Positions 52,601 to 64,000 of a stretch of DNA of 64,000 bases are shown piece by piece (within the stretch, counting starts at the first letter, position 1; every line of letters starts with the position of its first letter). The notes beneath the pieces were generated by a model that searched no databases, was not told the origin of the DNA, and worked only from the letters and a program-made list of their open reading frames with translations. Source of the DNA: Tubiluchus corallicola (taxonomy: Eukaryota; Priapulida; Priapulimorpha; Priapulimorphida; Tubiluchidae); contig JAQGDQ010000260.1 in NCBI GenBank assembly GCA_030141605.1, positions 1 to 64,000 on the forward strand, given 5' to 3'. A program made the position numbers and the translations under genes.

Positions 52601-55600
52601 ATAATGTAAATAATGACAAGAAATTTTGTCACTAAAATCTAGTTTGCTAATTTACTGCATCAAAGCGAGCCGTTGGAGATGAAAAGTTTACCAAGGTTAG
52701 TGTGTTAGCTACAGGTTCTGTACTCTAAATTCTAATGGCTCTATTGGCCAAATATGGTCAGGAAATCAGTCATTGGCCTCAAGTTGTTCTCAGTATGCCT
52801 TTTGTTATTACAGTGTGAGCTGTACCATTGGATTGACATTCTGGATCATTTTGATTCGATATTAGAATCGGCTTGTTCTAAGGAGAAAGAAGGTGGCTGG
52901 TTATTGAGCTGTGATCGACCATGCAATCAACAGGTGCCAAAACTGTTTATTAGATGTTTTTCTTAAACAGCTTACGTACATAATCAGTTATTTTTCATTT
53001 TGCCTTGCATTTTTGTTTGGTCGACATTGAAATAATTACAAATCTTTAGTTTATATTCTTTTGGGTGGCAAAGCCAACTTGAATCATTTTATTTTAGTCA
53101 TTTTTTTATTTCTTAATGTGTAAGTAAAGTATTCGTACTATGCATTTTGGAAACATCATTCTTCGTTTCGTCGTGGTTTTAAAGTCTCTAAATTATGTGT
53201 AAATTCTATAACTAATTATAAGAACTATTGAAAACAAGTGTTGTTTAAATATATCTGTGTTTAGCAAATTTTGATGTTGTTGATTTATTGTATTGCCTTT
53301 TGTTCTAAGCCTTAGTTTCTTTTATATCCAAATAGAACCTCATTTTCATAAAACAGGTGTAAAAGTTTTTCAAACATTTCATTTTGGCCCATTTTTGTAT
53401 TTTCGTCTTGACTGTTCTGAAATTTGTAGAAAAACATTTCATTTATTGCTTTTATTATCTTAGTATTAGGAAAACAGAATGATTTTTCACATCCTACCCT
53501 ATTTTGAAGTACGTTAAAGGTATCCACTTTAACACCTTTAATAATGTCAATGTATTTCTGATTATTAAATAAGAGATTAAACTCAATTAACAAGAGGCGA
53601 ACCGGACTACTGATAGCATCACAACTGAACGTAATTTTTAATAGCACAAACATTCCATGAGCGTGTTGCACATGTTTGCGAAAGCGAAAATTGAAAGATA
53701 GTGCTACTGCACAAGATTCAGTGTGACATATTCTGCAAATTTTAAAATTTAAATTTCAAGTTTACGTCTTTGCTCACGCATGATCTCTCAAACATGTGCA
53801 TTACATCACAACTGAACACATCTGGTCTCAGAGTTCATGCCTAGATATCATAAAACTAGCTGTCTCATTTTCTTGTAAAAACCTATTATAATTTTGACGG
53901 ATATTGATAGTGCACTGCTTTTTTTCATCCGATGAATGACATCATCGATGAAAGATTGGGTGTTCAATATGGGAGCGCCCGAGCGTGAAATGCTCGCACA
54001 TTTAAAATGATTGTAGTAATTATAATAGGAGTTTATCATACTTATTTTTTGCAAACATTTAATTAAGCCTAACTTCACATAAAGCTTGCCTTTTCCTTTA
54101 ATGGAATTATTTTGTTTCAGTCGAAGACGCTGCTATTGCACGTGTTGCACTTCACTGCCCTGCTCATAGAGCACAGTTTTTCCCGGCACTTGTACAACAG
54201 CATGGAACACTTGACGGAGCTATTATCAGCCAGCGACATGAGCATCGTGCTGGGAGTATTAAATTTGCTCTACGTGTTTAGCAAACGTTCCAACTTCATT
54301 ACCCGTCTGAGCTCTGACCGAAAGACTTCTTTGCTGACCAGACTCACGTACCTGGCAGAGGTAATTAACGTTTAAACTCTTATTTTCTTTTTATAAAGTT
54401 TTATTTATTTGTTTACCATATTTATTAAAGTGTGCACAGTCAAATTATGCAATAGTGAAAATTTCATCAAGTATGTCTAGTAGTTACCATTATTGTACTA
54501 TGTACACGGTAATGGTTAGATTTGGAGTACTGACCAGAACATACTGCTCGTTAGTTTTGCATATGTAATTGTATTATTCTCCACTTTGTGGTGAAACTTT
54601 GCTAAGGCTGTGTGCAGTGTAATGGAAATATAAGTGAGTAGGCTTCTTTATAAAATTTTTGATTACTTTATAGGAATTTATAAATACAATATTGTAATTT
54701 CAGAGTTGGGGTGGTAAAGAAAATGGGTTTGGTCTCGCTGATTGCTGTAAGAATCAGCATATGAATGTAAGTAGTTTATAGTTTTGTTTATTAAGCTCAG
54801 AGGTAACAATTTTTTTCTTTGTATAATTATTATTGGCCAGATCGCAATTAGTGCCCAGATGTGTGTTAGTTTTTATGATTATGTAGTTTTGTGTGTGCTA
54901 CTGGTGCGTCAAAACTTGACTTGTATTACGTATTTAAGCATTGCAACTAATGCACACTATTCATATTGCATGATTACAGGATTGCCTTTCTAGTCTACTG
55001 TAATGCCGTTGCATAGTAGTTGCAAGTTATTCATTCTGCTTGCATCAGTTGAAGTGTAATAATGATTCCTATGAGAATGAATGCCTGCCATTCAAAATGT
55101 TAATTTATTACAGGAGTTTCCGCCTAGTGCAACAACACTGCATTTTGAATATTACATTGAAGCCAGCGAAGAAAAATCCGGAAAGAAGGTTTGTTTATTG
55201 TGATATGTGCAAATACTTCAACTAGAACTATTTATTAAAGCATTTCCATTGATTACCTATTAAATCTTACTATTTTGCAGTGTTTTTTCATTCTTGTTTT
55301 TGTAGAAATGTTTACAAATACATTCTGATTGTTATTAAATCCTAAACCACTTTCCTTCTCAGAAAAAGTTGTAGCAGTGATTAATGAGAGTATGGCGCAC
55401 GTGCATATTATTGAAATAGCTTTGGTGATGTAGGTACTGTAAGTCGCATTTGAAGATATGCTTTATCTTTATTGATAGTTTCACTGGACAGAAGCCCAAT
55501 TTAGCAATTTTTAACAGCTTAACTGCTTTTAGAGTAGGACTGTATAATTTTTTTTTACAATGACTGGTGACATCTATTTAAATGACAAGAAAAGGAGTAT

Positions 55601-58600
55601 CTGAAGTAGATTTTAAAAAATTGCCTTAAAAATATTACTTTATAGCAGTTTGATGCATATATCGCACTCGCATTTTTTGTTTTTTTCATTTTAAATCTCC
55701 TGCAATACTGTTCCGATTGCATCATTACACAATGTCATATACGAACACTGTTAATTCAATGGAAGGAAAGGAAATATTAAACTATGTCTTAAAAAACTTT
55801 CTAAGCAAAGTTATATTGTTTAGCATTTCACTTGCCTGCTTGAAAGACGTTTGTAACTCGAAAAGAAAATCATTAATTATATAAAATGTTTTCACCAGTT
55901 GGTAAAATGTCATTGATTCACTTCCAGGGTGCACCATTCAGGAACTAAAAACGTATTTTTAATCTTGTTGACAAGATACAGTAATTTAAAATTTTAATTA
56001 GTTAGTGACGTGTGTGTTTTGAATGCTTTGATTATTTTTTCAAACTTTACTCAGTGTTATCTAAACTTGTTTCAAATGACTTATTGTCAAAATCGCTACA
56101 TCTAAAGGTCATCGCGGGAGTTTAAATTTACATATTTTATGCAGCGTGTATTCAAGCTCTCTATGCAAAAAGATAGTATGTAAGTGGTATAAAATTTCAA
56201 CAGGAATTTTTTAAGCTTTATGTAAGTGGAGGATTTTCTTGTGCTTTTACTACCGATCATGTTACTTCTTATTACCATCCACTTGTCAAGCCATTGTGTG
56301 GACATTATTGCATAAAATGGAACCTATTTTAGGAGCAATTGATACATTATTGCTTAAAATAGAACCCCTTTTAGGAGCAATTAATACACACTTTTTTGTT
56401 TTGGCCATAATCTGCAAATTATAACATTAAGGCATACGTGACTCTTAGCCAGCAATTTTGTTTGATTATATGCATGACGTCACAGCTAAAACTTATTTGT
56501 GCTATATTTGCTAAATCCCAATTTTCAGCTGTAAATCAATATTGTAGCCAATTTTAGTCATGTTTACGACAGTGTAAATTATCTTTTAAAATACTTGATT
56601 TTACGTTGTACTGCACCTATGATATGCAAATTGTCTGTACTGAATGTGTTCATTTTTTGGAACTTCTAATAGATGGCAGCATAGATTTCAGTGCCACGCA
56701 TGTGCAGAAAGCGATATAGTCGATTCAGTTTTTCTATTGTACGATGTGGCACCTATTGGTTACTATACAGAAAACTATAGAATTTGTATTAAAACATGGC
56801 ATGGCATCCATTGACCTCACTTTTTTTGTGTGAGTCTGTGCATGGTATTTAAATCTACGTTATCAAGTCTCATTGTTTTCCAGAATGCTGTACACACTGT
56901 AAACTGCATACATCTAGAGAACATTGACACTCTTGGTTCTCTGCCGTCATTGATAATGGAAGAATTGCTAGAAAAACATGTTGTACCGCAAGATAAACAG
57001 GTAAGTTAATAAATTTAATGCAAAGTTCCCGCTTTTAACCTGCCCTTAGCTAATGATGTATGTAGAGCAGGAACGTATGCAATTCGAGTGTGTCCTGGTG
57101 TGTTTGAGTGTTGCTTACAGCAGTTCAGTAAGTTGTGTTACTACTCTGTTATTTATGTAGCCAAAACAGTATGAAGGCTTACGTGATAATGGTCTTTACG
57201 AAAGAAACATTCCCCATCATTTACTACACGGTGTAAGTTCCTGTATTCGGCATTTTTCATTAATGGGTGGAAAGTTAACTTGTATGAAACAAGGACATCA
57301 GTTCTGTGATTTTGTGACTTCACTGTATGTTACTTACTTTCTGAATCACGCATCATATTGATATATGTTTAGTTTAAACATAAGTTTATTAAACATGTAA
57401 CTACTAGGTTTGAAACAGACAGTTTTACAACTGATATGTGTTCACCCGTAGTGGGAGCGAAATGCTAAAGACAGATGCAGAACAATAGTGACCAGTGACT
57501 ACAATGTGCAAGAAATGTTGCAATAAATATGAACATTACTGCGTAAGAAGAGTAACATAGTTAATACTATTTGAAGCGCTTAGTGTTTGAAATGAAATGA
57601 CTGCATTAATACAAAAATTTGAGTGTTTACATAATTGTCTAGTGTATGGTTCCCATGCAGGAACAGACATACAAGTTCATTTGTAGCAAGACTGTAAACA
57701 TTGATATAAAAAGTGGACAAAAGAGTGCAGAGATTCGTAAATAAGTCATGTCTGGCCTAAGAGGGCAGCTAATTAAGTAATGACCAACTGTTTCATAAAG
57801 AGAACCACATTGACAACTAGGTGATACCAACGACACACCATTATTTTTACATTTTCATATGTATAAGTCGTGATTAAGTTTGACGAAAACCAACTCAAGT
57901 TTCTATATATTTTCTTCCAGATGCTGTTATACACACATTTGCGGTTAGCACATTCTTTCTCTAATGTGGAAAAACGGTTGCAATGTGTGCAAGCCCGACT
58001 ACAAGCAGTTTCAATCCTCGGTAGGAAATGATTGATTGCTTCAATTGAATTATTTTCCAATATTTTATTCGATTTTACCTTTTTTTATGAGTCCATAGCT
58101 CTGTTTTTCCTTCTTCACATTTATGTTCCAAGAAATTTCTGTGAAATTGTGTGTTATATTTGTGTTAAAGATCTTTATGTTTGTACTACGAAGCCAGGTC
58201 AATTAAGGTTTACTGTTCACACATACAGTGACCAAGTTTAGATCATTACCTTTTGTGTTTTGACCTTGGAAAGTTCAAATTGGCCTTTTTCTAGTTACAA
58301 ATTGTGACATGTGTTATTAACATAATATGTTCAGTTTATTTACCAGAAAAATACTATGCGTTCACACTAAGTTTTATTCTAGTATCTGGTAATGAATTGA
58401 CACCAGATGAATAATTGCCTTAGTCAATTGAACCTCAGCTTTTTGTATTTTAAAAGTGTTTTGTTTATTTTTATGCCTAAATGAAGAAAAAAATCAATTT
58501 AGACGTTTTTCTGAGAAATTTCGTTTAGATTTCTAATGGTTATAATTGAAACTGCTGTTTCAGATGCTGTTTGTTTTGTGTTGGTTGTTCAAACTGCTAA

Positions 58601-61600
58601 TTTCTCAAGAGTTTAACGATATTGGAAAGAGTTTACGATTGCCCACACAATTTAAATACTCTGACCCCAAACCTAATCCTAACACCAAGCCTAACCCTAA
58701 TCTGCTTAATGAACTAACTTCTTGTGTGTGGGGAATTGTAAACTTTAGCCATGATATTAAATGCTAAGCCACAATTATAACTATTTTTTCATGAATATTG
58801 GCGTCTCACTGATATCGTCTTTTGGTTTATGTTTCAGTTTATTCAAATGCTGTGCAGGACAATGTAAATACCCTACTATACAACGGCTTTATAGAAGAAC
58901 TTGTTGATGTGCTGGCACTGCCAGATGATAAACTTGTGGTAAGCGTAGTACCTGTAATATTGTGGACTAAAGTAATGCTGCTTGTCTTTGGCTACTTGGC
59001 TAAGCCATCTATTTTATTTAAGCATTTATTTTTATTATGCCGTGCATTATTTTAAAACGAAAACAGGATGATTCTCTTTTGGCTGAAAATATGCATTTTA
59101 TTGCCTGTAATAAACACTAAATTGTTTCACGTGAAGTAAATATTAATTCGTTTTTTAATTTAATTTTAATTAAAAGTCGATGAGCACAGTTTACGCTGGC
59201 TTCACAAACCGGGAAGTTTTCTAAAGACAGAAACCCACTGAGAACATTTCGCCACGACTGTAAAAGCAAAAATTGAATACATTGTTGTTGTATAACACAG
59301 ATTGCGAAATACAAATGCAGTTTCAAATCTTGAAATTATTGCTGTACTAAAATGTGATTTCACGAAGCAGTCTTTGCGTCAGAAGTGGGATGGATTCTAC
59401 TGACTGGGTGAAGCATTTATTTACTGTATATCGTGTTTGAAGATGCAGGTGCTGCCGTCCACTTAGGTATGAATTATTGAAAGCATGCGACAGTAAAACA
59501 GTGATGTAATAAACCAAAATTATACTTCTTTACAGGATATCAAGGCAGCATCGTTGCGTTGTTTGACAGCTATCGTTCATTTGGAGCGGAATCCTAGGTA
59601 ACGGTTTTTTGTTTAGTTGCTATTCGCTGAGAGGGGATCCGATGTAAGCACGTTTTTGCAAAGTAAACGATGTCATTTTGCACATCTAAAAAGTAACTGT
59701 GCCAGTATGCCTGGTAACAAAACTAAACATTAAACAGCTATGTTTCAAGACTTGATAGAATATTTTTGATTTAAACAGTATTTTACTATCAAACAAAACA
59801 ACATGCAACATACGTGTGTTTGAAGAGAAGACACAATAGAATGTTAACAGGTTTGGCTCAGAAGAAACCTATATTAAAGCCTCTCCACAAAAGGCTTTTT
59901 CGCAGAGATGAAATTTCACAAACCTGTAGCATTTTTCCTTGTTCTTGTATTTTAATAACTATGCTGACTGATATTTTAATAACTACATGAATGGTCTAAT
60001 AAATATAATCCTTCGACTATTTTTGAAACCGTCGATTTGCTTGAATTCACTTACGTGTGTTCTAGATTGAGTTCTATAATTGACGTGACTGGTGCGTCTT
60101 CATATCACGGATTTCTCCCGACTCTTGTGCGCAGCTGCATACAGCACATGACCGATCCGTCGCTGACTCCGTTTCCGCAGCCGTTTGCAACGTCGCTCTT
60201 CTCATTTTTATACCACCTTGCTAGTTATGAAAGTGGTAAGTTAACAATTTGGTTACCATTCACCTTTTCATGCTTTCCTTATAATGGATGTTTTTGTGAG
60301 CGACATGTGCTAAATACAAGTCCAGCAGTCTTTTAGATGTAATTTATGATTTTTATTGTCCAAAATGGGCAATCATCGTCTCATCCCAAAATCACTATTT
60401 GACTGACTGACTGACATGTTATGTGCGACTCGACTTCGTTTTATCTGAAGCAAATCCAATGTTTTTTCTGCTAAACCAATGTTAAAAGGATAATTAACTG
60501 CTAGAATGAAAATGTATAAGAATATCATGAAATATGAAGAAATCAAACTTACATCTTTGCCGCATCTTACTAACTTGCTAAAGAGAACTCGACTGCCAAA
60601 ATTTTGTGATAAAACGACACAACGTACTGAACAAGAATGACTTCTTTTCTATCCTGTCTGCAAAATGAGGCCAATGGCCTATTTCCTGTCCTGGCTCACC
60701 TGTCTATCAGCAGCCTAAATTTGCAAAAAACAAATACAAGGAGGCACCACGTGCTTATATCCAAAACAGTGTTCTTTTAATAATATTGATTATCAGAAAT
60801 GCAAGCGATACGAAAACATTTCCAGTTTGCTTTAAATTCAGAATTTTAATATAACAAGCCTTGCATTTATTACAGTATTTATCACTCATGCATTTTATTT
60901 TGCTAAGCGTAGGAGCTGTACCGGTAGTCGTCGACTTACGACCACAATCGGGACTGGTGGATTGGTCGTAAGACGAGTTGAATATAAGTCGGACCCGTCT
61001 ATACGCAACATGTTTTGTGTGTTTGCACACTAAGTATGGCGGCTCCTGTAATGAATTTGTCGAAACAGACAGCGATTTAAAATTAACTTGTTTAAAAAAT
61101 AGAAGGAAATATGAGTTGTTGTTAGTTTGGAAGGAGTTCCCCACACAATTTAAATACCCTAACTCTAACCCAAACCCCAATGTCTGTGGGGAATTGTAAA
61201 CTTTAGTTGTTGGTTTTGTGTATTTAGTTAATTAAGTTACGGTCGGGTAGGGATGTTTAGTGACACAAATTTTGCAATACAATAACGATACGATGCAATA
61301 CTTTTTTCCGACTACACAATAACGATAAACTATTTTTTGTGTGATATGATGCAACAAATTATTTCAAATAATAAAAAAACGATACTGAAGTTAGACAATT
61401 AATACATCAACAGAAAAATCATCATTAATAATAATTAAAATTATTCAGTTTGTCTGTGCATTCAGTGTTGTATATGTGAATGACTTCTAGGTATGAAATA
61501 CAAGTTTGTTTGTTATAATGGTTCATAAATTACTAATCTGCAACAAATAAACATATTTATATGATAAAATATTTGTCTATGCAATGTGCAATGTGTCACT

Positions 61601-63830
61601 GACCTGGAAAGTGACACTAAAATATGGTACAGTGTATTTACGTATGCGTGTCAGTATCAAAGTGTATAAATAGGTCTCTATACCTTGGCAGTATGATTCA
61701 GAATGAAGATAACCGTTAATGGCAGGTGGAAGTACTAGAAAATTATTCAGTATATGACAGGCGTATAGTTTTAAGTAATTCTTTTTATCCACTTCTATGT
61801 GTAATTATTGTAAATAAATAGAAAAGAAAAGTGAAGCGATTTGGTAAACGTAAGCAATAAGCAATGACACGTGCCAAATTCGATATGATAACGATAAAAC
61901 AAATCTTTCATTTCGATACAACAATTGATAATTATTGATACTTATCATTAACATACCTAAGTCAGGTCGTAAAGTCAGACAGTTGTAGCTTGCATATGTC
62001 GTAAGTCGAAGGCTACTTGTACAATTACAGCACGACTGTTATTACAGCATTACAGGAAGATTGTTAAGAGTGCAAACATTATTATGGAGACGAAAATCAT
62101 GAAGTGTCTTATGTCTGTCTATCATGGTCACTTTTCCAAAACTGTGCTTTTTTATCGTAACGGAAAAGTTTCTTTAATTGTTTTGCCAAGCTTTTTAAAG
62201 TGATTAGTCTTTGAATTACTGCAAGTTGATTTACTCAAGTGCTGAGTGTGATTTTTACACATCTGTTTCAGGTGGTGAAGCTCTAGTTTCGTGTGGCATG
62301 ATGGAGTCTTTGCTGAAGGTCATAAACTGGTATGAGGAAGATTCTGATCACATCACAGTAAGTTGCTTTTGATCATCATCTTAGGTGCTTCCCGTTGTGC
62401 AGCATGGCGCCAATCATAATTTGTTGCCATGTGCTCCGTTCTGCTGACGCATGTCAAGTATTCACATCATTTAAGTCAAATGAAGTATTTAATGAGTCTT
62501 CCTTCAGAATAGTCTTCCTTCAACTGTCCTCCTCATGGTTTTTTCCCAGGTATTAGTGCTTGATGTGATGTTATAGCAAGTGCTGAATCCTATAGTAATT
62601 TAATGACAAGTCCAATCTGTTTAAACCGGTCTTCTGTATGACGACACTCCATTCCTTCTTCGTTAAATCATGTAGATCCTAATTTGAGATTTTCTTTGGC
62701 CATTTTATACCCAACATCTTTCTGTACAGACGTCTTTGGAAAGCATTGATTTCATTCTTCTGAGCAACTTTGGCTGTCCAATATTCAGAGTTATACAAGA
62801 ATACAGGTTCTATAAGTGATGGCAGAATATGTAGTTTAGTTTCTGTAGTAAGATTCGAATTTCAAAAATGTTTGTGAGCTTAGAATATGCAGCCAAGGCT
62901 AATATTTTTCTACGTGTTATGTCAGCTTCATTGTCTACTAAACTGACCAAAGTATTTGCAATTCTTCCAAGACGTATCCCCACCACGTTGTATTGTGTAT
63001 TATTCTTTTGATGGTCATTCAGTTGACAGGTGCAATAGTGGAAATGTTTGTAGCTCTATTTAGAAAAATAGAGTAATACAGAATCTAAAAAAAACTGCAA
63101 ACAAGTTGTTTTGCAGATTTGCTTGTTCCCACACCTGCGTTCCAGCTTTCCTTAATCTTGAAATATGTTCTTGTTTGTTTTAATAATAATAATAATTTAG
63201 TTTAGGTGATAGTCCAGGGATAACACCTTAAGTATTTCAATACTTATTTCCAAGGTGGTTCCGACTATTATTACCTGCTTGTTACTTCGATAAACCCATA
63301 GTTATCATTTTATTGTTTACAGGTAATGTCTTTTTATTGTAAATTCAATTGTCTTCAGTTTTTAACTGCAATTTTTGTATAAAAATAAACCTTTTCTCTA
63401 TCTGTCAATCTATCTAAACCCGCGTGCCTGGTCAAGGAACCAGCGGTACCATTTTTAAATCTTTGGTATGACTCGATCAGGAGTTGAACCCGTGACCTCC
63501 CGGGTGGGAAGCTAGGATGCTACCATTGAGCTACAACACCTGGTGATAGTAAACTGATTTTCTCTTCCTTTTGCGTGATATTTTTAAAATAAATCACAGT
63601 ATGATGAATGAGTTTTTTTAGATTTTCCTGTGGATCATATTTTTTGAAGTGTAATTGCACCAGAATTGCTGCAAGTTATTGATTTTTCTGGACATGGCGG
63701 TTTATTCTATTGTGTTGTTTTGTTTCAGTTTGTGACTCGGGCTATACGAGTGATTGATCTTAACACAAACTTAGACATGCAGTCGTTTCAATCTCATGGT
63801 GGTTTAAGTTGCTTTATAAACAGACTAGAG
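49603..63830 (+). CDS. HUWE1: HUWE1 HECT ubiquitin ligase, N-terminal part (runs off the right edge)
   Basis: Giant HECT-type E3 ligase (over 4300 residues in human) acting on p53, MCL1, MYC, histones and unassembled proteins. Thirteen coding exons lie here: 49603-49647, 51251-51352, 52814-52933, 54121-54360, 54704-54766, 55114-55188, 56884-57000, 57921-58020, 58838-58938, 59536-59597, 60066-60235, 62272-62357, 63729-63830. All are GT-AG with matching phases, giving 461 residues without a stop. The start [10 protein letters not shown] fits the human N-terminus, followed by family blocks [110 protein letters not shown] and [17 protein letters not shown]. This covers DUF908 and the approach to DUF913, both parts of the armadillo-like solenoid; the UBA, WWE, BH3 and HECT regions lie beyond the window. 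The introns carry LINE, SINE and MITE remnants. A short upstream ORF overlaps the start codon. Confidence 0.95.
50978..51098. mobile_element. Inverted-repeat element with telomere-like interior, copy B
   Basis: The ends are AATTTACAATTCCGTGCACAC and, inverted, AGTTTACAATTCCCCACAC. Between them are TTAAGATTAGGGTTAGGGTAC and other degenerate telomere-like hexamers. It lies in HUWE1 intron 1. Confidence 0.75.
53312..53752 (-). other. Unrecognised open frame in HUWE1 intron 3
   Basis: A minus-strand open frame of about 119 codons from 53671, extendable upstream to an AG acceptor-like TTTGCAG near 53743. The extension reads [19 protein letters not shown], vaguely like a C2H2 zinc finger. No family is recognised. 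It is AT-rich and antisense to HUWE1. It may be a transposon-derived gene fragment or chance. Confidence 0.25.
56307..56390. repeat. Tandem duplication, 42-bp unit
   Basis: ATTGC.TAAAAT.GAACC occurs at 56307 and 56349, followed in both copies by TTTTAGGAGCAATT. In HUWE1 intron 6. Confidence 0.85.
57640..57836 (-). mobile_element. LINE ORF C-terminal zinc-knuckle fragment
   Basis: The minus strand encodes [20 protein letters not shown], the CxC...H....C knuckle found near the C-terminus of several LINE-encoded ORF2 proteins. It ends at a stop soon after; the upstream ORF is missing. Inside HUWE1 intron 7, opposite orientation. Confidence 0.75.
58630..58744. mobile_element. Inverted-repeat element with telomere-like interior, copy C
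   Basis: The ends are AGTTTACGATTGCCCACACA and, inverted, AGTTTACAATTCCCCACACA. The interior holds TTTAAATACTCTGACC and several CCTAACCCTAAT-like hexamers. In HUWE1 intron 8. Confidence 0.8.
60919..62021. mobile_element. Tc1/mariner-like MITE with nested insertions
   Basis: The left end has GTAGTCGTCGACTTACGAC; the right, read inward, has GTAGCCTTCGACTTACGAC; both are bordered by TA. About 1.1 kb lies between them, including the telomere-like element copy D (61124-61202) and an A/T-rich segment with repeated CGATACGAT-like motifs. In HUWE1 intron 11. Confidence 0.65.
61124..61202. mobile_element. Inverted-repeat element with telomere-like interior, copy D
   Basis: The shortest copy: TTCCCCACACAATTTAAATA, then CCCTAACTCTAACCC, then TGTGGGGAATTGTAAACT. 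It is nested within the mariner-like element at 60919-62021. Confidence 0.8.
62410..63000 (-). mobile_element. LINE reverse-transcriptase C-terminal fragment
   Basis: On the minus strand, with frameshifts, it reads [21 protein letters not shown], then [13 protein letters not shown], then [20 protein letters not shown]. This is the conserved C-terminal region of a LINE ORF ('LLYNSE.W...FQRRLLR..L.IKWP..IS'). It has stops and frameshifts. In HUWE1 intron 12; part of it is shared with 3764-3885. Confidence 0.8.
63415..63548 (-). mobile_element. tRNA-derived SINE, truncated
   Basis: On the minus strand the tRNA-like head has box A TAGCTCAATGGTAG and box B GGGTTCAACTCC, followed by CATACCAAAGATTTAAAAATGG, the body shared with the SINE at 22550-22828. 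The 3' part is missing. In HUWE1 intron 12. Confidence 0.8.
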
Positions 63831-64000
63831 GTAAGTACAAGAAATGTGGTTACCTAAATTTTATCTTAACATTTCTGTTATAAATAAAATATCAGCTAAT
63901 TTGCTACCTGCTATAATATGAATTGCAATGTACGTATTTGTAAGTGGTCGAACAGTAAAAGGCGGTGATGTTTGCCTTGAATTAATTTCTGATTATCTTA

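Overview
The window is animal nuclear DNA. It is AT-rich, with multi-exon genes bounded by GT-AG introns, long introns full of degraded transposons, and no bacterial operon structure. The five recognisable proteins are conserved metazoan ones. The repeat fauna (tRNA-derived SINEs, LINE fragments, hAT and mariner/pogo-like MITEs, a repeat with GTGACCTTGACCTTTGA, TTAGGG-like tracts) suggests a marine invertebrate, perhaps a lophotrochozoan such as a mollusc. That taxonomic guess is inference only.

Layout. (1) About 2.99-11.24 kb, + strand: a three-exon gene for a secreted, probably GPI-anchored protein whose N-terminal domain loosely resembles CCDC3. (2) 25.9-14.9 kb, - strand: a nine-coding-exon HDAC11 gene, convergent with gene 1, with an unusual extra ~230-residue C-terminal exon. 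(3) 30.66-31.88 kb, + strand: an intronless LIS1 (PAFAH1B1), head to head with HDAC11. (4) 37.35-35.85 kb, - strand: an intronless RIOK2 kinase, tail to tail with LIS1. (5) 43.86-44.79 kb, + strand: a two-coding-exon CEP19. (6) 49.60 kb to the right edge, + strand: the first 13 coding exons of HUWE1, which continues beyond the window.

The genes do not form one pathway. They are housekeeping functions: lysine deacylation, dynein regulation, 40S ribosome maturation, ciliogenesis and HECT ubiquitin ligation. The rest is introns and intergenic DNA with transposon remnants. Several have terminal inverted repeats and target-site duplications that can be read directly, including a perfect 8-bp duplication around a hAT MITE at 38307-38724.

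The observations most worth a second look are the HDAC11 C-terminal extension lying between inverted hAT-like termini, a hAT-like element carrying a 5S rRNA-like sequence, a four-copy inverted-repeat family with telomere-like interiors, a partial exon duplication abutting a LINE fragment, and the intronless LIS1 and RIOK2 genes.
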